Counted from the stretch's first letter, positions 1 through 8,910 are shown. The stretch: 64,000 nt of DNA from Bacteroidia bacterium (GCA_030427635.1 JAUIBA010000008.1:114031-178030), one strand, 5' to 3'. Notes: generated by a model from the letters alone, not told the origin. Numbers and translations: made by a program.

Positions 1-22
1 GGCCATCCGACCATCGGGATTG

Positions 23-30
23 CAAATGTA
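23..30 (-). promoter_or_regulatory. TAnnTTTG promoter box for a gene leaving the window
   Basis: The minus strand reads TACATTTG here, a match to the Bacteroidota -7 box. The first ATG downstream on that strand is at position 14, so a gene reading out of the left edge may start there. Only 14 bases of it would be inside the window, so no coding region is claimed. Confidence 0.35.
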
Positions 31-94
31 GTGAAAAAATTATTGCTCACAACATCTTACACCCACCATTGTATGCATATAATTGCCCGCAATA

Positions 95-1093
95 TTATGC
101 GCCATCATAGGCCCAGCGTATGTAGGTAGAGCCCCATGTGAAGCCACCTCCAAATGCTGCCAGCACTATATTATCGCCCTTGCGCAGTCGGCTTTCCCAT
201 TCCCACAGACACAGTGGCAGGGTACCATTCGTAGTATTGCCATAGCGCTCTATGTTTATCATTACTTTATCGGCAGGGAGCTGCATACGCTCGGCTGTAG
301 CATTGATAATGCGCTTATTGGCCTGGTGCGGCACCAGCCATGCTACATTCTCTGCAGTAAGCCCGTTACGCTCCATAATCTCAGCAGCTACATCAGCCAT
401 ATTTTTCACGGCAAATTTGAATACTGCCTGCCCTTCCTGATACACATAATGCTCTTTATTCATCACCGTCTCCACAGTAGCCGGCTTTACCGAGCCACCT
501 GCCTTCTGGTGCAGGAATACCCTTCCTGAGCCATCAGTACGCAGTATAGAATCTATGATTCCGTAACCTTCAGTGTCAGGCTCCAGCAGTACGGCACCAC
601 CACCATCACCAAATATGATAGATGTAGTACGGTCTTCGTAGTTCATAATGGAGCTCATCTTGTCCACACCCACTACTATTACCTTTTTATGCCTGCCTGT
701 TTCTATAAACTGAGCACCCACTGTAAGCGCAAAGATGAAACCGCTACAAGCAGCATTCAGGTCATAGCCCCATGCTTTGGTCATGCCTACCTTGTCACAT
801 ATTACATTGGCTGTGGCAGGAAACTGCATATCCGGGGTGGTAGTGGCGCATATCACCATCTCTATTTCCGTAGGGTCTATACCACGTTTATCCAGTAGTA
901 CTTTTACTGCCTCTACAGCTATATCACTGGCACCCTTTCCCTCACCTTTCAGTATCCTGCGCTCTTTTATACCCGTACGCGTCTGGATCCACTCATCTGT
1001 AGTGTCCATCATCGTTTCCAGCTCAGCGTTTGTAAGCCGGTATTCAGGTACGTATCCACCTACTGCCGTAATAGCTGCGTGTACTTTCTGCAT
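95..1093 (-). CDS. fabH: 3-oxoacyl-ACP synthase III (KAS III)
   Basis: Condenses an acyl-CoA starter (acetyl-CoA or a branched primer) with malonyl-ACP, the first step of cytoplasmic type II fatty acid synthesis. The 332-residue length is normal for the family. The catalytic triad is visible: Cys116 in AACSG, His256 in VPHQAN and Asn286 in RYGNTTNG. The GFGGG-like C-terminal glycine motif is present as AFGGGFTWG. The ATG start fits the usual N-terminus. A TAATTTTG box lies on the minus strand at 1112-1119, leaving an 18-nt leader. No fatty acid synthesis partner is adjacent in the window, though the genes to the left are not seen. Assignment is secure; whether it prefers straight or branched primers cannot be read from the sequence. 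Confidence 0.96.
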   Translation of the reverse strand: MQKVHAAITAVGGYVPEYRLTNAELETMMDTTDEWIQTRTGIKERRILKGEGKGASDIAVEAVKVLLDKRGIDPTEIEMVICATTTPDMQFPATANVICDKVGMTKAWGYDLNAACSGFIFALTVGAQFIETGRHKKVIVVGVDKMSSIMNYEDRTTSIIFGDGGGAVLLEPDTEGYGIIDSILRTDGSGRVFLHQKAGGSVKPATVETVMNKEHYVYQEGQAVFKFAVKNMADVAAEIMERNGLTAENVAWLVPHQANKRIINATAERMQLPADKVMINIERYGNTTNGTLPLCLWEWESRLRKGDNIVLAAFGGGFTWGSTYIRWAYDGA

Positions 1094-1111
1094 TTGTTAC
1101 TATTTGGAGTG

Positions 1112-1119
1112 CAAAATTA
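1112..1119 (-). promoter_or_regulatory. fabH promoter, -7 box
   Basis: TAATTTTG on the minus strand, 18 nt before the fabH ATG. It matches the Bacteroidota TAnnTTTG box. A -33 element is not clear. Confidence 0.45.
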
Positions 1120-1210
1120 ACTCAATTCGAATTATGAAACATGGATTATCCGTGTTGGCAGATAGTTAATGATGAGAAAACGGCAGTGATAGCAGCAGTA
1201 TGTACTCATA

Positions 1211-2263
1211 TCACAGCTTTTTAGGTTGCCAGCCTAGTTTTGAAAATATACGCCTGCGCAGCAGAAAATAATCCCACACTATACTACGACGGTATATACC
1301 CTCTTCATTACGCACCGTGATAAGCTTTTTATTCTCCCGGCGGCGGCCCAGCCATTTACCTATAGAGCGGTAAACATGAAAGTGGGCCTTGATAATGATA
1401 AATGTTTCTTTGAAGTCGCCCTTCAGCATCAGTCGAAGCCCAGCTATGCCATCCAGCACCAGACGAAGCGGGAACAACCACAATAGCTTACTGCCTTTTT
1501 CATTCTTCAGCAGCAGTATCAGATTGTTGCGAAAGTTGTAGTACAGCTTGGCCGGACTACCATAGCTGATAACGCTCCCCCCTACATGATATACTGTTGA
1601 TGCCCCTACATAGCCTATCCTGTAACCCGCATTTTTAAGCCTCCAGCACAGGTCTACCTCCTCCATATGTGCATACAGGTCATGATCCAGCCCGCCTACT
1701 TTATGGTAAAGGTCTGCCCGCACTACAAAACAGCCGCCCGATGCCCAGAACACCTCTATATTATCATCATACTGCCCCATATCCTTTTCTATATCAAAAA
1801 AGATACGGCCGCGGCAAAACAGATAACCATACCTATCCATAAAGGCGCCACCGGCACCTGCATATTCAAATTTTTCGCGCTCGTGGTAGTAGCGTATTTT
1901 AGGCTGGCAGGCTGCCATATCAGGGTGGGCCTCCATAGCAGCGTGCAGTGGTGGGAACCATCCCTCTGTAACTTCAAAATCGGCGCTTAGCAGTATATAG
2001 TACTTTGCCTGTATCTGCTTCAGCGCTTCATAGTAGCCATTGGCAAAACCATGATTTTCGGTAATGCGCAGCGTATGAACGGTGGGGAAGTTTTCCTGCA
2101 CATACTGCAGGGTATTGTCGGTAGAGGCATTATCAGCCACTACCACATCATAGCCGCTATGAGCCTCAGCAACAATGAGGGGTAAAAACAACTCATGCCA
2201 TTTGGCGCCGTTGTAGCTGAGTATAACAACAGCAGTGTCATGCCGGCATAAGATCATAGGCAT
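1211..2263 (-). CDS. Family 2 glycosyltransferase
   Basis: Likely transfers a sugar from a nucleotide donor to a cell-surface glycan, in the cytoplasm or at the inner membrane face. The GT-A fold is supported by the N-terminal nucleotide-binding strand (VVILSYNG, residues 12-19), the VVADNASTDN motif at 41-50, a metal-binding acidic position in LLSADFEV near residue 95 (DxD-like, with one Asp), the WASGGCFVVR acceptor region and the acidic MEEVDLCWR motif near residue 200. This is the rhamnosyltransferase-like branch common in O-antigen and exopolysaccharide loci, but no other glycan genes surround it. There are two possible start Mets, at 2263 and two codons later. It precedes fabH on the same strand with a gap of about 117 nt, so the two are probably not tightly coupled. 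Donor and acceptor are unknown. Confidence 0.88.
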   Translation of the reverse strand: MPMILCRHDTAVVILSYNGAKWHELFLPLIVAEAHSGYDVVVADNASTDNTLQYVQENFPTVHTLRITENHGFANGYYEALKQIQAKYYILLSADFEVTEGWFPPLHAAMEAHPDMAACQPKIRYYHEREKFEYAGAGGAFMDRYGYLFCRGRIFFDIEKDMGQYDDNIEVFWASGGCFVVRADLYHKVGGLDHDLYAHMEEVDLCWRLKNAGYRIGYVGASTVYHVGGSVISYGSPAKLYYNFRNNLILLLKNEKGSKLLWLFPLRLVLDGIAGLRLMLKGDFKETFIIIKAHFHVYRSIGKWLGRRRENKKLITVRNEEGIYRRSIVWDYFLLRRRIFSKLGWQPKKL

Positions 2264-2289
2264 TTATAAGAATAAAACGCGGGTAGCGG

Positions 2290-2508
2290 TTATTTATACT
2301 TCGGGTCGTAAAGAGTGTTATCAGGCACCTTTACGTCAGCGTTCTTCTGATACTTGTGCTCCCAAAGGTTGTAGCAGCCAGACCATGCAAATATGAAGAA
2401 GCCGAAAAATGACAGAAGAAACAGAAAGCGCGATTTCGAAGGCTTGCTGAGCTCTATATCATTGGGGTTATCTATCTCCGTACCGTTGTTTTGATGATGC
2501 GTATTCAT
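2290..2508 (-). CDS. Small single-pass membrane protein, unknown function
   Basis: A 72-residue protein with a polar Asn/Asp-rich N-terminus (about 28 residues), one hydrophobic helix (about residues 29-45, Phe/Leu-rich) and a Lys/Asp-rich C-terminal tail. The helix is followed by CYNLWEHKYQ. Topology looks like one membrane span without a cleavable signal. It lies 26 nt upstream of the glycosyltransferase on the same strand and may share its transcript. A TATTTTTG box sits on the minus strand at 2530-2537, 21 nt before the ATG, which supports a real gene. I do not recognise the family and assign no function. Confidence 0.6.
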   Translation of the reverse strand: MNTHHQNNGTEIDNPNDIELSKPSKSRFLFLLSFFGFFIFAWSGCYNLWEHKYQKNADVKVPDNTLYDPKYK

Positions 2509-2529
2509 GAATTATAACTGTTGCAGAGG

Positions 2530-2537
2530 CAAAAATA
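2530..2537 (-). promoter_or_regulatory. -7 box for the small membrane protein and glycosyltransferase
   Basis: TATTTTTG on the minus strand, 21 nt before the ATG at 2508. The same intergenic stretch must also hold the promoter for the divergent histidine kinase. Confidence 0.45.
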
Positions 2538-2601
2538 ATGTTATTCCCTCAAAATCATAATATTTTTACAGCACTCCCCGTTAGGGTTCCTGACCAGGCT
2601 T

Positions 2602-3741
2602 ATGCGGCAATATCTGAACTGGAAGACATATCTCGCCATCATGGCACTTTTTATAGTAGGGGCATCCCTCTACTATACCAATCAGCTTGCCGGTAAACTG
2701 GCTGTGGAAGAACGGAAAAAAGTAGAAGATATTGCCCAGGCGCTCAAGGTACTCAGCAGCCCCGACTATACGCACGATGCCGAAATTGAGGCGATAAATA
2801 CACTGGCCCAGAACAAGACCATACCCCTTATCATTGCCGATGAGCATGGAAACATAAAAGACAAAATAAACATAGACAGCAGCCGCGCCCTGGGCCGCAG
2901 TAACTATCTGGCACACCAGATGAGTAAATACCAGTCACAGCACACCCCTGTGAAGGTAGACTATGGCACCGGAATAGACTACGTATACTATGGCGATAGC
3001 TACCTGCTCACCCAGCTACGTTATTTCCCCTATGTACAGCTGGCTATCATTATCATTTTTTTAATAGTCGTGCTCTTAGCCCTCAATGCAGCTCATCGCA
3101 GCCTGCAGAATCAGGTATGGGTGGGCCTCTCCAAGGAAACAGCACACCAGATGGGTACCCCCCTCAGCTCCATGGAAGGCTGGCTGGAACTACTACGCGA
3201 TGACCACAGTAATGCCGATGCACTCACAGAGATGCAAAAAGACCTGGACCGGCTGAAGCTCGTAGCAGACCGTTTCGGTAAAGTGGGCAGCGCTCCCCGG
3301 CTGGAAGAAGAAAACCTGATAACCCGGCTACAGAACATTGTAGAATATATGCAGAAGCGCAGCCCTAAAAAAGTAACGCTTACACTGCATCATAAAGAAG
3401 CCGAAGTACCGGTAAACATAAGCGGCCCCCTCTTCGACTGGGTAATGGAAAACCTGATACGCAATGCCCTGGATGCAATGGACGGACAGGGGCGCATAGA
3501 CATTACCGTAACCAATACGCTGAGCCAGGTAGCTATAGATGTGCAGGATAGCGGTAAAGGGATACCCGCACATCAGGTAAAAAAAGTATTTACACCCGGC
3601 TTTACTACCAAGAAGCGGGGCTGGGGATTGGGGCTATCTCTCGCACGTCGCATCATTACCACCTACCACCACGGCTCCATATTTGTAAAAAACAGTGAGG
3701 TAGGTAAGGGCACTACATTCCGCATCATTCTACGCAGGTAG
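2602..3741 (+). CDS. Membrane sensor histidine kinase (orphan)
   Basis: A predicted two-component kinase of the inner membrane. Residues 8-27 form TM1, about 30-140 a periplasmic sensor region, and 145-165 TM2. The phosphoacceptor motif is KETAHQMGTPLSS with His182, an unusual H-box in which HQMGTPL replaces the common HELRTPL. The ATPase domain has the N-box NLIRNALDAM (Asn288), the G1 box DSGKGIP and the G2 box WGLGLSLARR. There is no HAMP or PAS domain: the DHp helix follows TM2 almost directly. No response regulator is adjacent, so its partner must be elsewhere. The start is the first Met before a clear TM helix. Ligand and output are unknown. Confidence 0.92.
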   Translation: MRQYLNWKTYLAIMALFIVGASLYYTNQLAGKLAVEERKKVEDIAQALKVLSSPDYTHDAEIEAINTLAQNKTIPLIIADEHGNIKDKINIDSSRALGRSNYLAHQMSKYQSQHTPVKVDYGTGIDYVYYGDSYLLTQLRYFPYVQLAIIIIFLIVVLLALNAAHRSLQNQVWVGLSKETAHQMGTPLSSMEGWLELLRDDHSNADALTEMQKDLDRLKLVADRFGKVGSAPRLEEENLITRLQNIVEYMQKRSPKKVTLTLHHKEAEVPVNISGPLFDWVMENLIRNALDAMDGQGRIDITVTNTLSQVAIDVQDSGKGIPAHQVKKVFTPGFTTKKRGWGLGLSLARRIITTYHHGSIFVKNSEVGKGTTFRIILRR

Positions 3742-3897
3742 CTTTTGCAGGCAGTTATTACTACTGCCTGTATGAATCCTTGTAATTTTTCTATTAGCAG
3801 GTAAACGACCTGTAATAAGGCTTTATAGTTAACAGAACACTAAAGCCATGGAACTCCCCGTGAAACAAGGTAATTTTGCTACTCTAAAACAACGCAC

Positions 3898-4326
3898 ATG
3901 AAAAAAATTTTCTTAATTGTCATTGCTGCACTTACACTGAATGCCGGAAATTCTTATGCCGGATTTCTGGTAAAAAAACCAGCAGTTGCTGTTACTGCTA
4001 CAACTACAGCTAATCATGCAGCCTCTTCTGTTGATGCAGCTACCACAACTACTGCCACATCTCAGGAAGCTACTACTGTAGCTACTAAGACCGAAAAACA
4101 GCAAACGCTGTTTTCCAGAATCATCCGCACACTAGCCGGAGACTCTGCTGAAATACCCAAAGGTCTTTATATTCTCCTTGCAATATTCCCTCTGGGCTGG
4201 TTAGGCATGGGTATCAACGACAACTTTGAAGACTATGACTGGATAATATCACTGCTGCTATATATTATTGGTTGGCTGCCAGGCGTCATATATACGCTCG
4301 TAAAAATGAAAAAATACTACAACTAA
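3898..4326 (+). CDS. YqaE/Pmp3-family membrane protein with signal peptide
   Basis: A 142-residue protein in three parts. Residues 1-21 look like a signal peptide (MKKIFLIVIAALTLNAGNSYA). Residues about 25-70 are a Thr/Ala/Ser-rich linker. Residues about 85-140 hold two hydrophobic helices with the Pmp3/YqaE pattern (AIFPLGWLGMGINDN and LLLYIIGWLPGVIYTL). Pmp3 proteins are normally about 50 residues and affect membrane potential and ion stress in yeast and plants; the secreted form with a linker is seen in Bacteroidota, and its role is unknown to me. It stands alone, with the kinase upstream on the same strand (156-nt gap) and a strong terminator just downstream. Confidence 0.72.
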   Translation: MKKIFLIVIAALTLNAGNSYAGFLVKKPAVAVTATTTANHAASSVDAATTTTATSQEATTVATKTEKQQTLFSRIIRTLAGDSAEIPKGLYILLAIFPLGWLGMGINDNFEDYDWIISLLLYIIGWLPGVIYTLVKMKKYYN

Positions 4327-4340
4327 TATTACAAGTACAT

Positions 4341-4380
4341 AAAATAACCGCAGGACGCTGAGTCCTGCGGTTATTTTATA
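4341..4380. terminator. Strong bidirectional terminator hairpin
   Basis: A perfect 16-bp stem (4341-4356 with 4362-4377) and a 5-nt loop. The stem starts with AAAA and ends with TTTT, so it can work for both strands. It separates the YqaE-like gene from the convergent PorP/SprF gene. Confidence 0.85.
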
Positions 4381-4446
4381 CGGCAATGGCATGCTCAGAA
4401 CATCTGACAACTATAGCTCTGACAATTATTTTGTGTATAATTCACC

Positions 4447-5385
4447 TCAATACAAGGGCATATAACCACGCTTTACCCCATGCTTACGGAAGCTGAAATT
4501 ATATATGAGCGAAGCCTCCAACCAACGTGGATTATTGTTCTCACGAGGCAACACCCACGATATGCCGGGGCGTAAGCCTGCTATCTCAAACCCTACATAA
4601 GGTGCTACATACTGCCATGCACTTACTCCTTTATAGCAGCCCACATATAGCGCCTTTTCTCTTTGCCGGGTACGGCCATTGAGCAATAGACGGCCATAAC
4701 CACCTAAACGGAAATTCTCTGCGATCTCCCGTCTGTTATACATTCCCATCACATGCAGCATTAGCCCTCTTACAGGCACAGCTGTAATGCCTGCAGTAAG
4801 CGTATGGCACAGAGTTGATGTCACCTCTTCATCTACTGCAGGCTCTGCCCGTATGATCCTTGACCATTGTGTAGCATAACCTATATGAAATCTTACAGCC
4901 CCGGTCTGTACATCATACAGAACACCGGCATGATAACCGATGGCATTGCCCTGAGCCACAATTACAGACGGAGCATCCATATCATAAGAATGAAACACCC
5001 CCTGCATCCCTGCGGCAATATGCTGATGCCTGCCAATAGCTCTGCTGTATGCAAGTGAAAGCCCTGTAGAATAAGAGCGACCATTCACATACTTATCATA
5101 CGTTTCTTCATGTACTATCCCCAGCCCTAACTGATTGCCTTTAGGCAGTACATTTCTGAGCAGGGGCATATCGCAGGAAATAGCCGACGTTACCATACGT
5201 AACTCTGCCGGCCTCCATGTTGATGCACTGGCAGCTATCCTTACATCTCCGGCTATCTGTCCGGTAGCAGCAGGATTTACAGCCAGTGGTCTTACGGCAG
5301 GCATCAACCCAAAATTCAGCAGCTGGGCATGAGCTGTAGAAGAGGCCGCTGCAGATAGAAAAAGTGTGTAGAGGTATTTTTTCAT
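4447..5385 (-). CDS. PorP/SprF-family outer-membrane protein, stand-alone
   Basis: A predicted outer-membrane beta-barrel of the PorP/SprF family, whose members assist surface display of T9SS adhesins. The chosen ATG at 5383-5385 gives a clean signal peptide (MKKYLYTLFLSAAASSTAHA, then Q); the reading frame is open further upstream, but that extension is hydrophobic and has no family resemblance. After the signal comes the family hallmark region with LNFG and VNPAATG (normally NPA in the NPALTG motif). Alternating aromatic/hydrophobic strands continue to the end. Unlike the copy at 13.8 kb, no giant adhesin lies next to it; the nearest candidate clients are the repeat protein and the T9SS type A protein across the XRE regulator. 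Length 312 residues is usual. Confidence 0.85.
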   Translation of the reverse strand: MKKYLYTLFLSAAASSTAHAQLLNFGLMPAVRPLAVNPAATGQIAGDVRIAASASTWRPAELRMVTSAISCDMPLLRNVLPKGNQLGLGIVHEETYDKYVNGRSYSTGLSLAYSRAIGRHQHIAAGMQGVFHSYDMDAPSVIVAQGNAIGYHAGVLYDVQTGAVRFHIGYATQWSRIIRAEPAVDEEVTSTLCHTLTAGITAVPVRGLMLHVMGMYNRREIAENFRLGGYGRLLLNGRTRQREKALYVGCYKGVSAWQYVAPYVGFEIAGLRPGISWVLPRENNNPRWLEASLIYNFSFRKHGVKRGYMPLY

Positions 5386-5559
5386 GTTGTGTAAGTTAAT
5401 GTAATAAAACAGAACAAAAAGGAAATTCAAAACATACAATACACTTTGTGAAATATACATTCCCAACGCAGTTATATTACGTCACATACACAGTTAGTGC
5501 ACAACAAATACTGTAAGCGAATATACAGCAGCAACAGGCACACCAATACTGAAATGGCA

Positions 5560-5931
5560 TCAATGTTTTGCTACAAGTGCTTTCATATGTTCCAGTTCAC
5601 TCAAAACCCGCTCTGTCTGTAAACGCAACATCCCTATCTCAGTTTTAAGCTCTGATACTAACTGTGTAGTTTCTGTAGCATTTTGTTCATGAGAAATACT
5701 ACCATCATCAATCCTGAAAACTTCATAGGTATCATCAACGATATTAGCTACAGGGCAATCCAGAATTGCTGCTATTTGTATTAACCTTTCAGACTTTATG
5801 GCTCTCACTCCTTTTTCTATCTGGCTGTAAGTGTTCTGTCTGATATTCAGCTGCTTTGCTACATATGCCTGCGTATAATTCCGGTATTCGCGTATCCTTC
5901 TGATACGCTGTGCAATCAATAGGATGTTCAT
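5560..5931 (-). CDS. XRE-family transcriptional regulator with C-terminal coiled coil
   Basis: A 123-residue DNA-binding protein. Residues about 8-62 form a helix-turn-helix of the Cro/CI (XRE) type: the recognition region is YTQAYVAKQLNIRQNTYSQIEKG, followed by the LIQIAAILDC dimer helix. Residues about 85-120 are heptad-rich and probably form a coiled coil for dimerisation. It is divergent from the repeat protein at 6084, with two TGATAA-type half-palindromes in the shared promoter region (5987-6020) that are likely its binding sites. This suggests local control of the surface-protein genes, and probably of itself. No phage genes are nearby. The HTH assignment is firm; the targets are inferred. 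Confidence 0.88.
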   Translation of the reverse strand: MNILLIAQRIRRIREYRNYTQAYVAKQLNIRQNTYSQIEKGVRAIKSERLIQIAAILDCPVANIVDDTYEVFRIDDGSISHEQNATETTQLVSELKTEIGMLRLQTERVLSELEHMKALVAKH

Positions 5932-5986
5932 AGAATAAGTATATCATAAGGTAAAGAAATAACTCAATTGGGCATCGTAAAAGTAC

Positions 5987-6020
5987 TGATAAACTATCGA
6001 AAATCAATGATAAGTTATCG
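5987..6020. promoter_or_regulatory. Twin operator-like repeats between XRE regulator and surface protein
   Basis: TGATAAACTATCG at 5987-5999 and TGATAAGTTATCG at 6008-6020. Each is an imperfect palindrome (GATA..TATC and GATAA.TTATC) and the two start 21 bp apart, about two helical turns, so two dimers would bind the same DNA face. They sit between divergent genes, one of which encodes the XRE regulator. Confidence 0.5.
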
Positions 6021-6083
6021 TAGGAAACATAGTAATAATAGCATTAAAACATTGGAGTTTTGAGGACACAAAAAAACACGAAT

Positions 6084-7457
6084 ATGAAAAAGGTACTTTT
6101 CCCGATTCTGGCCCTGCACATAGGCCTGTCAACAGCAAATGCACAAACCTATCTCTGGAACTTAAGTGGCACAGATGTCACCACTGTAACCAATGGAGAC
6201 TGCGAAGTAGGCGGTAAACAATTTATTAAAGGGGGAGCTCTTGATATGACGATACCCGGATCGTGGAGCACATCTACACCTGACCCATGGCGAAGTATTA
6301 ATTGCGGAGCCAGCTATGGAGGGTTATGGATAAATACCGGTACTACTACACTTGATGGTAGTTATATAAAGATGCATACTCCGGATAATACAAGTGACCC
6401 CGGTGCCATTGTGTTCACTTCATCTAGTTTAGGATCAAGTGGATCTGGATTTACGTTTTTCCATCATGACATAAACCCGTCCGCACCTACTGATAATTCA
6501 CTTATGACCCTTGACAATTGGGGACAAATGCAAGTAAATGGTGCATTACTAAACTTAAGAAGTTCTACATGGGGATATGATAAATGGAGGGCTATAAATT
6601 GCGGAACAAATTCCACAGGTCTGTATTTAAACACAGGGAACACAACCACAGATGGAACATATATCCAAATGCATGCTCCAAACGAAAGTGATGCCGGAGC
6701 AATGCAATTTGTATCAAATAGTGCAGGGACTATGGGATCAGGATTCTCATTTACCCACTATGATCCAATTGCTACAGCAAGTAATAAATTACTAACCCTT
6801 GACAATTGGGGGCAAATGCAAGTAAATGGTGCATTACTAAATTTCAGAAGCGATGCATGGGGGTATGATAAATGGAGAGCCATAAACTGCGGAACAAACT
6901 CTACCGGCCTATACATCAATACCGGGAATACTACCACCGATGGAACATTCATCCAATTACATGCCGCTAACGAATCATCGAACCCGGGAGGCTTGGATTT
7001 GGTATCCAATGTTCTTGCCGGGACCGGATACGGTACTACATTCAGTAGATATGATGGCAGCATCCAAACAGACATGCGCATAAACAATAAAGGGAAAGTG
7101 ATTATCGGTAAAAGTCTTATTGCCACCAACAATGCACCTGATGGGTATCTTTTATTTGTTGAAAAAGGCATACTTACAGAAAAGCTGAAGGTTGCCAACA
7201 GTTCCGACCCTGCCAACTGGGCCGACTTCGTTTTTAATGAGGACTATGAATTAATGCCACTGCACAAGGTTGAATCATTCATTAAAAAGAACAAACACCT
7301 TCCAGAAATACCCTCTGCAGAAGAAGTTTCAAAAGAAGGTATAGATGTAGCTGCTATGGACGCAAAACTGCTGCAAAAGATAGAAGAGCTTACCCTTTAT
7401 GTAATCAAACAGCAAAAGGAAATAGATGAATTAAAGAAGCAAAAATCTTCAAATTAA
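6084..7457 (+). CDS. Exported tandem-repeat protein with tail-fibre-like C-terminus
   Basis: A 457-residue exported protein. The start at 6084 gives the signal peptide MKKVLFPILALHIGLSTANA; an upstream TTG in frame is less likely. Residues about 60-340 are three tandem repeats of 96-99 residues, each with a WR(S/A)INCG motif, an NTG.TT.DG(S/T) motif and LDNWGQMQVNGALL. The C-terminal 100 residues (KVIIGK onwards, then LPEIPSAEEV, DAKLLQKIEELTLYVIKQQKEIDELK) match a tail common in Bacteroidota 'tail fibre domain' surface proteins, ending in a trimer-type coiled coil. I infer a surface or fibre protein; function is unknown. It is more AT-rich than its neighbours. The next gene starts 30 nt downstream, so the two are probably co-transcribed. 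Confidence 0.75.
   Translation: MKKVLFPILALHIGLSTANAQTYLWNLSGTDVTTVTNGDCEVGGKQFIKGGALDMTIPGSWSTSTPDPWRSINCGASYGGLWINTGTTTLDGSYIKMHTPDNTSDPGAIVFTSSSLGSSGSGFTFFHHDINPSAPTDNSLMTLDNWGQMQVNGALLNLRSSTWGYDKWRAINCGTNSTGLYLNTGNTTTDGTYIQMHAPNESDAGAMQFVSNSAGTMGSGFSFTHYDPIATASNKLLTLDNWGQMQVNGALLNFRSDAWGYDKWRAINCGTNSTGLYINTGNTTTDGTFIQLHAANESSNPGGLDLVSNVLAGTGYGTTFSRYDGSIQTDMRINNKGKVIIGKSLIATNNAPDGYLLFVEKGILTEKLKVANSSDPANWADFVFNEDYELMPLHKVESFIKKNKHLPEIPSAEEVSKEGIDVAAMDAKLLQKIEELTLYVIKQQKEIDELKKQKSSN
6285..7090 (+). repeat. Three in-frame tandem repeats of about 288-297 bp
   Basis: The Trp codon of the WR.INCG motif recurs at 6288, 6585 and 6873. The block starting ACCCTTGACAATTGGGG at 6507 is nearly identical to that at 6795 over roughly 45 nt, a 288-bp period. 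High nucleotide identity implies recent duplication or ongoing homogenisation. Confidence 0.8.
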
Positions 7458-7487
7458 ACTCATTGGCAAACCTTAAAAGCATTTTTA

Positions 7488-8903
7488 ATGAAAAAGAAAA
7501 TAAGAAAATTAAGAGAATGTTTTGTTCAAACGGTTTTTGCTCTTTTTACAATATTTTACTGCTCAATAACTAGTGCACAGAACATTGTTAATCATGAGTT
7601 TAATCTATGGACAGGAACTAGCTCATCAGTTGGTTCATGTGATTACTTTACAGAATTTAATCTAATAAACTGGTTCCCAACAGGGGGTACACCAAACTGG
7701 ATATATCCAGGGCAAGTACACTTATGGGGTAGCAATTTACTTGGCACAGGACTGGGAGAATCATTTGCTGGCCATTATAAATTTTATAGTGGTGTCACCT
7801 ATACTATTAAGGTTGCCATTGTATCTTTTGATATGACACATACAGGTCAATGTCCAGACTTTGAAAAACGGGCACAATTAAATATAAGAGCCGCCAATAG
7901 CCTGATTGAAGTTACCCCCTTGGGATGCGGGACCGGACTTCAATCAGTCCCTTTCACAACAATACACACAATGCCAAGAACAACAGGGATAAGTAATTAC
8001 GTCCTTGAATTCTCTTTTACCCCTACGAGTAATTGGGACTACATCTGGATTTTCCCTAGTACTGAATGTCCGGGACAAGTTGATGTAACTTTGGAATATG
8101 TTAGTATATCCAATTGTGCTAATGGAAGTGTAGTCTACCAATATTCACATGAAATTGCAGGAGGTGGCGTAACACAAAAAGCACATATAAAAGCGGGTTC
8201 TGCCACTCCAGTAGGAATGGTACAAACAGACCCAACGAAAAATACAACTTTTATAGGTGCCGGGGTGAGTCTCGAAGCAAACTTTATATCATTACAAAAT
8301 ACCGGGAACTATTTCTTAGCCATACCCGGGGCATGTACAGATACAGACCCCGATATAGCTATTCAGGGAGAAGAAACACCATGTGACCCAATATTTTCTC
8401 ACGGGCAGCTTTGCGCAGGTTTCTCAATGACACTTAGCAATGGTACTATTGGAGGCACCTGGTCTAGTTCTAATGCAGGCATAGCTACTGTGAACATGTA
8501 TTCCGGAAATGTCACAGGGATATCACCTGGTACATGTACAATTTCATATACATACGACGACTGCGTTGTTTCTACTATTGTTACTGTTGTTCCTACTATG
8601 ACTTGCGGTAAGTCTCAATATGATTCAAGACAAACAACAAAAGAAGAATTGCCTGATGTATATGTCTACCCAATACCTACTACAGGATACTTAAATATTC
8701 GTTGGACTGGGTATAATTCGAATAATGTCAAGGTAGTTATAACCGATGTTAGCGGCAGAGAATCAATATATAAACAACTATCAGAAAAAGAAAGTGATCA
8801 AAAACAATGTGTAATTGATATTGCACCTTTCCCTTCGGGTATCTATTTTGTAGAACTATTCTTAAACGAACAGCATATTTTCAAAAAAATCATCAAACAA
8901 TAA
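7488..8903 (+). CDS. T9SS type A-sorted exported protein with one Ig-like domain
   Basis: A 471-residue protein. Residues 1-30 are a signal peptide with a Lys-rich start. Residues about 31-210 form a Cys-containing, Trp-rich, carbohydrate-binding-like region (the NLWTG and FAGHY motifs), then a beta-rich linker. Residues about 300-370 are one BIG2-type Ig-like domain (C.G..MTLSNGTIGGTWSSSN...ITYTY..C) of the same kind as the 25 repeats in the giant adhesin at 14.9-22.6 kb. Residues about 390-471 are a T9SS type A sorting domain (VYPIPTTGYLNIRW, FPSGIYFVEL, KKIIKQ end). I expect export through the T9SS and attachment or release at the cell surface. It is AT-rich and has a terminator right after it. 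Confidence 0.82.
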   Translation: MKKKIRKLRECFVQTVFALFTIFYCSITSAQNIVNHEFNLWTGTSSSVGSCDYFTEFNLINWFPTGGTPNWIYPGQVHLWGSNLLGTGLGESFAGHYKFYSGVTYTIKVAIVSFDMTHTGQCPDFEKRAQLNIRAANSLIEVTPLGCGTGLQSVPFTTIHTMPRTTGISNYVLEFSFTPTSNWDYIWIFPSTECPGQVDVTLEYVSISNCANGSVVYQYSHEIAGGGVTQKAHIKAGSATPVGMVQTDPTKNTTFIGAGVSLEANFISLQNTGNYFLAIPGACTDTDPDIAIQGEETPCDPIFSHGQLCAGFSMTLSNGTIGGTWSSSNAGIATVNMYSGNVTGISPGTCTISYTYDDCVVSTIVTVVPTMTCGKSQYDSRQTTKEELPDVYVYPIPTTGYLNIRWTGYNSNNVKVVITDVSGRESIYKQLSEKESDQKQCVIDIAPFPSGIYFVELFLNEQHIFKKIIKQ

Positions 8904-8910
8904 CCTTCTC

